Of a stretch of 9,842 nucleotides of DNA, positions 1 through 5,605 are shown in pieces; within the stretch, counting starts at the first letter, position 1, and every line of letters begins with the position of its first letter. Below the pieces are notes generated by a model that did not search any database, was not told the DNA's origin, and was given only the letters and a program-made list of their open reading frames with translations. Source of the DNA: UMGS1387 sp045646465. GTDB taxonomy: Bacteria; Bacillota; Clostridia; Oscillospirales; CAG-382. A program made the position numbers and the translations under genes. The DNA lies in NCBI GenBank assembly GCA_045646465.1, contig JAZRKT010000031.1, positions 1 to 9,842 of the forward strand. Direction: 5' to 3'.

Positions 1-405
1 ATTGAAATCTGTAAAAAGAGCGATATTCCCGTCGTCTGTATTTGCGATACAAGCCACGTTATGCAATCGGACTATGCTGAGATTATTATCTGCGACAAAG
101 GCAAAGACAGCACTGACCTTGTGCTTGTAAATAAGTGCCACCAAGGTGACATAGTTATAACTCAGGACTACGGAGTTGCGTCAATGGCACTTGCAAAGGG
201 TGCGTACTGCATCCATCAAAGCGGAATGTATTACACAAAGGACAACATTGATTCACTTTTAGCCGTTCGTCACATGGCGTTTGAAGAAAGGCGTAAAAGC
301 TCAAAGCATCATCTTAAAGGGCCGAAGAAGCGGACTCGTGAGGATGATGAGAGGTTTGAAATGGCTTTCAGGGAGCTGGTTGGGAAGGTTTTGAATATGG
401 GATAA
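1..405 (+). CDS. YaiI/YqxD family protein (UPF0178/DUF188), 5' end outside the window
   Basis: The reading frame is open from base 1 and ends with TAA at 403-405, giving about 134 residues. The ATG at 61 is internal, because homologous sequence (IPVVCICDTSH) precedes it in the same frame. Family features visible are a core DLVLVNKCHQGDIVITQDYG, then ASMALAKGA, and a basic C-terminal stretch KGPKKRTREDDERF close to the family's usual ending. Members are about 150 residues, so roughly 15-20 residues, including the usual VDADACP-type start, lie before the window. The fold is PIN-like with conserved acidic residues, but the biochemical role is not established, and I infer no specific substrate. 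The gene converges on the clpC operon across a hairpin-rich spacer, and its upstream partners are not visible. Family assignment is fairly secure; function is unknown. Confidence 0.85.
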   Translation: MEICKKSDIPVVCICDTSHVMQSDYAEIIICDKGKDSTDLVLVNKCHQGDIVITQDYGVASMALAKGAYCIHQSGMYYTKDNIDSLLAVRHMAFEERRKSSKHHLKGPKKRTREDDERFEMAFRELVGKVLNMG

Positions 406-408
406 ATT

Positions 409-436
409 AAAGCACGGATTTTTGTGTCCGTGCTTT
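409..436 (+). terminator. Hairpin, likely terminator of the UPF0178 gene
   Basis: A 10-bp perfect stem (409-418 with 427-436, arms AAAGCACGGA and TCCGTGCTTT) with an 8-nt loop starts 4 nt after the upstream stop codon. The run of T after the stem is short on the + strand (TTTGCTATAAAAAG). On the - strand the stem is followed by TTTAATTTA, so it could also stop transcripts reading through from clpC. Position and stem strength support a terminator, while the poor U-tract lowers confidence. Confidence 0.55.
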
Positions 437-465
437 GCTATAAAAAGTTACTTTATTGTTTAGCA

Positions 466-520
466 AGGGCGACCCCCCGACGAGGGTTCGCCCTCTTTTC
501 AGCATTTGAAATGCTGAAAA
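466..520. repeat. Two adjacent strong inverted repeats downstream of the UPF0178 gene
   Basis: The first hairpin pairs AGGGCGACCC (466-475) with GGGTTCGCCCT (484-494), with one bulged base; on the + strand it is followed by CTTTTC, so it could be a second terminator. The second is a 25-nt perfect inverted repeat (496-520, arms TTTTCAGCATTT and AAATGCTGAAAA around a central G at 508). Tight succession of perfect stems between two convergent genes is more than termination needs and looks like part of a dispersed intergenic repeat. No coding sequence is visible here. Confidence 0.6.
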
Positions 521-532
521 TTAACCCACTCC

Positions 533-632
533 TGCGTTTTATGAAGCACGGAGAATTTCGACCTCTGCGGACGTCGACTTAGGGCTTCTCGCCCTAAGTA
601 CCTCCGTCGCTTTCTTATAAGAAAGCAACGCA
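533..632. repeat. Nested hairpin element, candidate structured RNA or dispersed intergenic repeat
   Basis: Five helices can be drawn without conflict. An outer helix pairs TGCGTT (533-538) with AACGCA (627-632). ACGGAG (548-553) pairs with CTCCGT (602-607). TCGAC (558-562) pairs with GTCGA (573-577). CTTAGGGC (578-585) pairs with GCCCTAAG (591-598). An 18-nt perfect palindrome lies at 609-626 (GCTTTC and GAAAGC ends). On the - strand the element begins 8 nt after the clpC stop, so it could be the 3' end of the operon transcript, although no good U-run marks a terminator. The strand of action is undetermined. I saw no open reading frame or known riboswitch or tRNA core. Confidence 0.55.
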
Positions 633-639
633 AAGAATT

Positions 640-3087
640 TTATTCCGCCTTTTCAATTATTTTATAGCAAACCTTACCGTCCTCAAGCACCGCCTGTACA
701 TTATCACCCTTTGCAATATTCCCCTCAAGCAGTTCTAAGGAAAGGCTATCCTCAATTTGTCTTTGCATTGCACGTCTTAAAGGTCTTGCTCCATAAACAG
801 GGTCAAAGCCAGCTTTTGCAAGATGCTCTACCACCTCATCGGTAAATGTAAGATTTACGCCTAAGTTTTTGATTCTGTCGTTAATCTGTGTCAGCATCAA
901 AAGCGCTATCTGCTTTATGCTTTCATCAGTCAGCCGGCGGAAGACAACAATCTCATCAACTCTGTTAAGAAACTCAGGTCTGAAGTGACCTTTCAGTGCC
1001 TCCATAACCGCCTTTTCCGTCTTTATCTGCTCAGCCTCCTGCCTTTCGTCATTGATAAAACCAAGCGACTTAGGCTCTGCAAGGCTTCCAGAACCAAGAT
1101 TTGACGTCATAATAATACAGGTATTCTTAAAGTCTACCGTTCTTCCGTGGGAATCGGTGAGAATACCGTCCTCAAGCACCTGTAAAAGAAGATTGAATAC
1201 ATCGGGGTGCGCCTTTTCTATTTCATCAAAAAGCACCACAGAATAAGGATTACGTCTTATTTTTTCTGTTAACTGTCCAGATTCCTCAAAGCCGACGTAG
1301 CCGGGAGGCGAGCCGATAAGCTTTGAAACCGAATGTTTTTCCATATATTCCGACATATCAACTCGAATTATTGCGTTTTCGTCCCCGAAAATTGCCTCGG
1401 CAAGAGCCTTTGACAGTTCAGTTTTACCTACTCCCGTCTGTCCGCAGAAGATAAATGAGCCCTGTGGACGCTTTGGGTCTTTAAGCCCTGTTCTGCCGCG
1501 GCGAATTGCACGTGAAACTACGCTTACAGCCTCATCCTGACCGATAACTCTCTTCTTGAGAATTTCATCAAGCTTAAGAAGTCTTTCGCTTTCCTCGCTT
1601 TCAAGCTTTTTAACAGGTATATGTGTCCAGCTTGTAACAATTTCAGCAATTTCCTCTTCACCAATTGACGGCCTGTTCTGCCCCGTTTTACCCTCAGTCC
1701 AGCTCTTTTTCTTTTCATCAAGCTGACTTGTAAGCTCCTTTTCCTTATTGCGAAGCTCCGCCGCCTTTTCAAATTCCTGTGACTGCACTGCTTTTTCTTT
1801 TTGTTCGGCTATTTTCTTAATTTCTTCATCAAGCTCATTGAAATCAGGCGGTAAGGTCATTACGGAAATTCTCTTTTTTGATGATGCTTCATCAATAAGG
1901 TCTATTGCTTTATCGGGAAGAAATCTGTCGCTGATATATCTTGCGCTTAAATTAACTGCCGCTTCTATTGCACCATCGGTAATTGTTATCTTATGGTGCT
2001 CCTCATACCTTTCACGAAGTCCCTTTAGGATAAGAATTGCATCCTCCTTTGAAGGCTCGCCAACATTTACAGACTGAAATCTCCTTTCAAGAGCTGCATC
2101 CTTTTCAACATACTTTCTGTATTCATCTAGCGTTGTTGCACCTATAACCTGTATTTCTCCTCTTGAAAGTGCGGGCTTTAAGATATTTGCTGCATCTATT
2201 GCGCCCTCAGCCGCACCTGCGCCGATAATGGTATGAATTTCATCTATAAACAGTATTGTATCGGGATTTTTCTTTACAGCATCCATTACCGACTTTATTC
2301 TTTCCTCAAATTCGCCTCTGTACTTTGCACCTGCAAGCATTCCCGAAATATCAAGTGTGACAACCTTTTTTCCTTTTATGCTTTCTGGAACATTTCCGCT
2401 TGCTATTTTTATTGCAAGGCCCTCAACAACCGCCGTCTTACCGACGCCCGGCTCACCTATAAGGCAAGGATTGTTCTTTGTGCGTCTTGAAAGAATCTGA
2501 ATTACTCTTTGCATTTCCTCGTCTCTGCCGATTACAGGGTCGATTTTGCCTTTTTTGGCTTTTTCAGTAAGGTCTGTGCCGTATTTTTCAAGCACGCCTT
2601 CTCCCTGTTTATCGTCTGCACCCGTGTAGGAATGTGCTCCTTTTGCATCGGGCTTTGCTCCGAGGTTTGACGTTATTTCCTCATACAACTTTGAAGGCTC
2701 GGCACCAATTTCTTCAAGAAGTCTGACTGCAACAGAATCTTTCTGTGAAAGAATACTAAGAAGTATATGCTCTGTACCTATAAAGGTTTGTCCCAAAGAG
2801 CGTGCAATTTCGCCCGACTGTTCAATTATATGCTTGGTTCTCGGCGTAAGCTGAAACTCCGTCACAGAGCCGCTGTCTCCAACGCCCTGAGATTTAATTA
2901 CAGCATCCTGCATTTTACTAAAGGATACGCCTTTCGCCTCAAGAAGTCTTGATGCTATTGAGTTCCCTTTATATAGAATACCAAGCAGAATATGTTCACT
3001 GCCTATATAGTTATGTCCCAGCTTTGAAGCAAGGTTCGGCGCTGCATTAAGTGCGCCCTGTGCGTTTTCCGTAAATCTTCCTGCCAT
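640..3087 (-). CDS. clpC: ClpC, AAA+ unfoldase of the Clp protease, HSP100 class
   Basis: ClpC is a hexameric cytoplasmic ATPase that unfolds substrates and feeds them to ClpP; in Firmicutes it recognises arginine-phosphorylated proteins. The 815 residues match the usual length of about 810. Two Clp-N repeats span roughly residues 4-65 and 78-140. The first AAA+ domain has Walker A GEPGVGKT (211-218), Walker B ILFIDE (278-283) and an ERRF arginine finger (334-337). A UVR-containing middle coiled coil lies at about 415-460, the contact for adaptors such as McsA-type or MecA-type proteins in the family. The second AAA+ domain has Walker A GQTGVGKT (549-556), Walker B VVLFDE (617-622), a LGF loop (675-677) expected to dock into ClpP, and RPEFLNR (703-709). 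The ATG at 3087 has AAGGATG upstream and sits 35 bp after mcsB. It is the last gene of the operon, and no catalytic residue is missing. Confidence 0.97.
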   Translation of the reverse strand: MAGRFTENAQGALNAAPNLASKLGHNYIGSEHILLGILYKGNSIASRLLEAKGVSFSKMQDAVIKSQGVGDSGSVTEFQLTPRTKHIIEQSGEIARSLGQTFIGTEHILLSILSQKDSVAVRLLEEIGAEPSKLYEEITSNLGAKPDAKGAHSYTGADDKQGEGVLEKYGTDLTEKAKKGKIDPVIGRDEEMQRVIQILSRRTKNNPCLIGEPGVGKTAVVEGLAIKIASGNVPESIKGKKVVTLDISGMLAGAKYRGEFEERIKSVMDAVKKNPDTILFIDEIHTIIGAGAAEGAIDAANILKPALSRGEIQVIGATTLDEYRKYVEKDAALERRFQSVNVGEPSKEDAILILKGLRERYEEHHKITITDGAIEAAVNLSARYISDRFLPDKAIDLIDEASSKKRISVMTLPPDFNELDEEIKKIAEQKEKAVQSQEFEKAAELRNKEKELTSQLDEKKKSWTEGKTGQNRPSIGEEEIAEIVTSWTHIPVKKLESEESERLLKLDEILKKRVIGQDEAVSVVSRAIRRGRTGLKDPKRPQGSFIFCGQTGVGKTELSKALAEAIFGDENAIIRVDMSEYMEKHSVSKLIGSPPGYVGFEESGQLTEKIRRNPYSVVLFDEIEKAHPDVFNLLLQVLEDGILTDSHGRTVDFKNTCIIMTSNLGSGSLAEPKSLGFINDERQEAEQIKTEKAVMEALKGHFRPEFLNRVDEIVVFRRLTDESIKQIALLMLTQINDRIKNLGVNLTFTDEVVEHLAKAGFDPVYGARPLRRAMQRQIEDSLSLELLEGNIAKGDNVQAVLEDGKVCYKIIEKAE

Positions 3088-3108
3088 TTATATCACATCC
3101 TTTTTGCT

Positions 3109-3117
3109 ATTATACCA
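3109..3117 (-). promoter_or_regulatory. Possible extended -10 promoter just upstream of clpC
   Basis: The - strand reads TGGTATAAT in the 35-bp mcsB-clpC gap, a complete extended -10 element identical to that of the 9099-9127 promoter. No acceptable -35 hexamer lies 16-18 bp upstream (CATTTT at 17 bp), and no CtsR box is present. If active, transcription would start near 3102 and leave a short leader before the clpC ATG, overlapping its ribosome site, which argues against it. Confidence 0.25.
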
Positions 3118-3122
3118 TGGCA

Positions 3123-4139
3123 TTATTCAAAAAAATGTCTTATTATGTCGGCTCTGTACTTATCTCTCATATCGCCATTTACCGCATCCTGAAATCGGCT
3201 TGCTATGTGGTTTGGCATTATTTCAAACAGAAGCTTTATAAGGTTTTTATCCTTTACTTCTGGTATAATTCCGCAGCTTGCCGCAAGTCTTACATTGGAT
3301 ATAAGCTTTGCGCTTTCGGCGGTATCGATTTTTCTAGCATATCTTAACGCGCCGTACGAGCGCCACAGGGTATCTGAAAGGCTCTTTGAGGTGTCGCCTT
3401 CAAGCATTTTTTTACGCATTTCTCTTTCACGCTCAACAACGTGGTTAACTGCACTTTTCAGCTTTTCTATGGTATCTGTTTCGCTTATGCCCAAAGTAAC
3501 CTCGTTTGATACCTGATAAAGATTTCCCTGTGCATCGCTTCCTTCGCCGTAGATTCCTCTTACCGTAAGTCCGATTTTATTTAAGGTAGCTACGGTATTT
3601 TTAATATATCCAAGTGCCGACAGCGCTGGCAGATGAAGCATCACAGACACTCTCATACCTGTACCTAAATTTGTGGGACAGCTTGTAAGATAGCCAAGCT
3701 TTTCATTGAAGGCTATTTTTGTTCCCTTTGCAATTGCATCATCCGCTTTATTTGCTTCTTCATATGCTTTTTCTATCATAAAGCCTGGGAAAATTGCCTG
3801 TATTCTAACGTGGTCCTCCTCATTTAACATAACTGCTAGATTTCCCTTCTCATCGGTAATAAGTAGTCTGTAAAGGCGGCTATCGGTTGAAAAATCAGGG
3901 CTTATTATATGCTCCTCGACAAGACAGCTGTTATCGGTGCCAGCTTTCATTTCAACGGTTTCAAGCTTTCCACCATAATTACTGATAAGGGCGTCTTTGA
4001 TTTCAAGAGCCGCTTTTTTAGACATTTCGCTATCCATTTTATTTGGAAAAGGATACCGTGAGAGGTTTCTTGCAAGACGGACACGTGTACTTACAACAAC
4101 GTCGTCGGTATATTTTATATCATCGTACCACTTACTCAT
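3123..4139 (-). CDS. mcsB: McsB, protein-arginine kinase
   Basis: McsB phosphorylates arginines on proteins, marking them for ClpC-ClpP degradation, and inactivates CtsR by phosphorylation. It belongs to the phosphagen (guanidino) kinase fold. Visible motifs are STRVRLARN (17-25), the loop NEEDHVRIQ (106-114) with the glutamate expected to activate the guanidinium, and CPTNLGTGMRVSVMLHLP (154-171) carrying the family cysteine at 154. SNEVTLG (211-217) carries the second acidic residue. Near the C-terminus RDKYRA (325-330) matches the RDxxRA motif that binds phosphoarginine allosterically in bacillary McsB. At 338 residues it is slightly shorter than the roughly 363 of Bacillus subtilis, consistent with clostridial versions. 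Its ATG directly follows the mcsA stop codon (TAA then ATG, no gap), with GGGGAG inside the end of mcsA as ribosome site, indicating translational coupling of activator and kinase. Confidence 0.96.
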   Translation of the reverse strand: MSKWYDDIKYTDDVVVSTRVRLARNLSRYPFPNKMDSEMSKKAALEIKDALISNYGGKLETVEMKAGTDNSCLVEEHIISPDFSTDSRLYRLLITDEKGNLAVMLNEEDHVRIQAIFPGFMIEKAYEEANKADDAIAKGTKIAFNEKLGYLTSCPTNLGTGMRVSVMLHLPALSALGYIKNTVATLNKIGLTVRGIYGEGSDAQGNLYQVSNEVTLGISETDTIEKLKSAVNHVVEREREMRKKMLEGDTSKSLSDTLWRSYGALRYARKIDTAESAKLISNVRLAASCGIIPEVKDKNLIKLLFEIMPNHIASRFQDAVNGDMRDKYRADIIRHFFE

Positions 4140-4706
4140 TTACTTTTTCTCCCCGTCTATATTTTGTCCGCCCTTTTCAAGGCTACGTATTTCATCTCTG
4201 TACTGTGCCGCTTTTTCGTATTCCTGCTTTTGTACGGCTTCACTGAGCTTTTCTTTTAGTGCCTCTAGCTTTTGTTCAACCGTTTCCTGCTTTTGAAAGC
4301 CCTCGGGGACCTTTCCACAGTACACGGTATTGCCGTGTATTCTTTTAAGAGTCGGGTACAGCAGTCCTTCAAAGGTTTCATAGCACTTTTCACAGCCCAT
4401 TTTTCCGCCGTGTACAAAGTCGGCGTATCTCATTCCGCAGCCCTTGCACACCGCAAAGGCAGGTTCGGGTTGCTTTCTTGAACCCAAAAGCTCGCCGAAA
4501 AGCCCGCCCAAAAGTGCATCTGCTGAGTTATCAAAAAAGCTTTCATCCATATTTACGACACCAAACATATCGGATGTCTTGCTCTTTGCTCCAACACCGT
4601 ATTTTTCGGCACAGTCATTACAAAGGTATTTTTCCGTCACGCTTCCGTTGACGCTTGATTTATAGTGAATTGTTGCTATATTTTTGTTGCAAACCTGACA
4701 AAGCAT
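4140..4706 (-). CDS. mcsA: McsA, zinc-binding activator of McsB with a UVR domain
   Basis: McsA binds and activates the McsB arginine kinase and takes part in ClpC adaptor function. It has four CXXC pairs, at C3/C6, C29/C32, C87/C90 and C105/C108, consistent with zinc sites in two modules. A C-terminal UVR-type coiled coil (about 146-178, core EAVQKQEYEKAAQYRDEI) is related to the ClpC middle domain. The 188 residues agree with the B. subtilis length of about 185. A lone cysteine at 130 lies between the two parts. The gene starts 21 bp after ctsR with AAAGGGAG in front of the ATG, and its stop codon abuts the mcsB start. The linker between zinc modules (about 40-80) contains a glycine-rich GGLFGELLG segment. 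Confidence 0.95.
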   Translation of the reverse strand: MLCQVCNKNIATIHYKSSVNGSVTEKYLCNDCAEKYGVGAKSKTSDMFGVVNMDESFFDNSADALLGGLFGELLGSRKQPEPAFAVCKGCGMRYADFVHGGKMGCEKCYETFEGLLYPTLKRIHGNTVYCGKVPEGFQKQETVEQKLEALKEKLSEAVQKQEYEKAAQYRDEIRSLEKGGQNIDGEKK

Positions 4707-4727
4707 TTTTCATTCTCCCTTTCGTCA

Positions 4728-5189
4728 TTACTTAAGAGTCAGTACAAGGCTTTTCATTATATCTGCTCTCACGGCATCACGTCCGCTTCCAAGTACAATC
4801 TTGGATAGTGATGTGTCGCCTACTGCATTTAACATCAGCTTAAGCTCTCTTTCAGTCATAATTCCGTTATCATAAAGTGCAATAAGTATTGCTCTTGCGC
4901 TTGAAGCATCAATGGATGCGCCTATTGCATTAAGGGCGTGCATCAGAATTGCCGCGTTTCCGTCAAAGCTGATTTTGGAAATTTTTATATATCCTCCGCC
5001 TCCACGCCTGCTTTCTACAATGTAGCCTCTGTCAGTATTGAATCTCGACGATATTACGTAGTTTATCTGACTTGGTACACAGCCCACATCCCCTGCAAGC
5101 TTATTTCTCTGCAATTCAAGCTCGCCACCGTTTTCCTCAAGCATTCTTTCTATTATTCTTGCGATTTGCTCGCTCATCGGATTACCCAT
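4728..5189 (-). CDS. ctsR: CtsR, transcriptional repressor of class III stress genes
   Basis: CtsR is a dimeric winged-helix repressor that holds clp genes off and loses DNA binding on heat or protein stress, or when its wing arginine is phosphorylated by McsB. The 153 residues match the family length of about 154. The helix-turn-helix lies at about 28-50 (NKLAGDVGCVPSQINYVISS). The diagnostic wing RRGGGGYI (61-68) contains R62, at the position equivalent to the McsB-modified arginine described in bacillary CtsR. The C-terminal dimerisation domain is complete. The first ATG at 5189 is favoured over the ATG five codons in, because AAAGGAG lies at a good distance upstream. It is the first gene of the operon and sits behind its own operators, so autoregulation is expected. 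Confidence 0.96.
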   Translation of the reverse strand: MGNPMSEQIARIIERMLEENGGELELQRNKLAGDVGCVPSQINYVISSRFNTDRGYIVESRRGGGGYIKISKISFDGNAAILMHALNAIGASIDASSARAILIALYDNGIMTERELKLMLNAVGDTSLSKIVLGSGRDAVRADIMKSLVLTLK

Positions 5190-5212
5190 TTTTCACTCTC
5201 CTTTGCAAGAAC

Positions 5213-5229
5213 TTTGACCTTTCCTGACC
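5213..5229 (-). promoter_or_regulatory. CtsR box in the ctsR leader
   Basis: On the - strand the sequence is GGTCAGG-AAA-GGTCAAA. This matches the CtsR tandem heptamer consensus (RGTCAAA-NAN-RGTCAAA) in 12 of 14 half-site positions, with the canonical 3-base spacer. It lies downstream of the expected transcription start and upstream of the AAAGGAG ribosome site, in the opposite orientation to the boxes over the -35 region. A repressor here would act as a roadblock or cooperate with the upstream boxes. Confidence 0.7.
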
Positions 5230-5239
5230 TTGCAACTAT

Positions 5240-5268
5240 ATTATAGCGATTTGGTCAAAGAAAGTCAA
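5240..5268 (-). promoter_or_regulatory. Sigma-A promoter of the ctsR-mcsA-mcsB-clpC operon
   Basis: The - strand has TTGACT (5268-5263) and TATAAT (5245-5240) with a 17-bp spacer, one base from the full consensus. Transcription should start near 5233, giving a leader of about 44 nt to the ctsR ATG. The -35 hexamer lies inside a CtsR heptamer (5263-5269), so repressor and polymerase must compete. Confidence 0.85.
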
Positions 5269-5296
5269 AGTCAATAAAAGTCAAATTTAGGTCAAA
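5253..5296 (+). promoter_or_regulatory. Tandem array of CtsR half-sites over and upstream of the -35 region
   Basis: On the + strand, GGTCAAA (5253-5259), a GAA spacer and AGTCAAA (5263-5269) form an exact match to the CtsR box. A second box overlaps it: AGTCAAT (5269-5275), AAA, AGTCAAA (5279-5285), with one mismatch. A further perfect half-site GGTCAAA (5290-5296) follows after 4 bases instead of 3. Five half-sites in 44 bp cover the -35 hexamer and the DNA just upstream, which predicts tight, probably cooperative repression. Confidence 0.85.
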
Positions 5297-5343
5297 AACA
5301 AGCAAAACTGCATCATTTTCTTAAAATTTCTCGCTGATTTTAA

Positions 5344-5511
5344 TTATTTCTCATTATTTTGAATTTTTGACTTTTGTGAATAACGACTGGGTTTAGGACG
5401 GAAGGTCAGAGAATTTTCCTCATCGGGATTATTATAAAGATTTTCTTCAGGAACAGGTATCGGACGGTCATCTGAGGTGTTGAGAAGAGAAAATTTTGAA
5501 AATTTTTTCAT
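5344..5511 (-). CDS. Small hypothetical protein, 55 residues
   Basis: An open frame of 55 codons starts with ATG at 5511 and ends with TAA at 5346-5344. A perfect AGGAGG (5522-5517) sits 5 nt before the ATG, the best ribosome site in the window, which is the main evidence for translation. The product begins MKKFSKFSLL, has an acidic, proline- and asparagine-rich middle (residues 14-34, with PIPVPEEN), and a basic tail with FRPKPSRY. It has no membrane segment, cysteine or recognisable motif, and looks largely unstructured. It is divergent from the VanY-like gene and lies upstream of, and parallel to, ctsR, with the CtsR operators between, so read-through into the stress operon is possible. 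I do not recognise a family. It could be a spore or envelope accessory protein, or a lineage-specific small protein. Confidence 0.6.
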   Translation of the reverse strand: MKKFSKFSLLNTSDDRPIPVPEENLYNNPDEENSLTFRPKPSRYSQKSKIQNNEK

Positions 5512-5539
5512 TTTTGCCTCCTAAATTTATAGAAAGTTC

Positions 5540-5574
5540 TTTATTATTCATAATAATTATGTTATAATAATAAA
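5540..5574. promoter_or_regulatory. Divergent AT-rich region with an extended -10 promoter and nested inverted repeat
   Basis: On the + strand TGTTATAAT (5560-5568) is a complete extended -10 element, about 38 bp before the VanY-like ATG; the -35 position is poor (TTTATT at 5540-5545, 17-bp spacer). The same DNA is an inverted repeat: outer arms TTTATTATT (5540-5548) and AATAATAAA (5566-5574) around an inner CATAAT-A-ATTATG (5549-5561). No clear - strand promoter for the small reading frame can be picked out of this AT-rich sequence. The symmetry may be an operator or simple AT bias. Confidence 0.5.
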
Positions 5575-5605
5575 AAAATATACTTAAAAGTCAGGAAATT
5601 GATAT

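Noticed and set aside
2233..2490. Open frame of 85 codons on the + strand inside clpC, with others antisense to clpC, mcsB, mcsA and the GH18 gene.
   Set aside because: These lie opposite strongly conserved coding sequence, have no ribosome sites of note and no recognisable domains, so they are frame shadows.
5321..5343. Stem TTAAAAT/ATTTTAA right after the small gene's stop as a terminator.
   Set aside because: The stem is only seven A-T pairs and is not followed by a convincing U-run on the - strand, so it is too weak to call.
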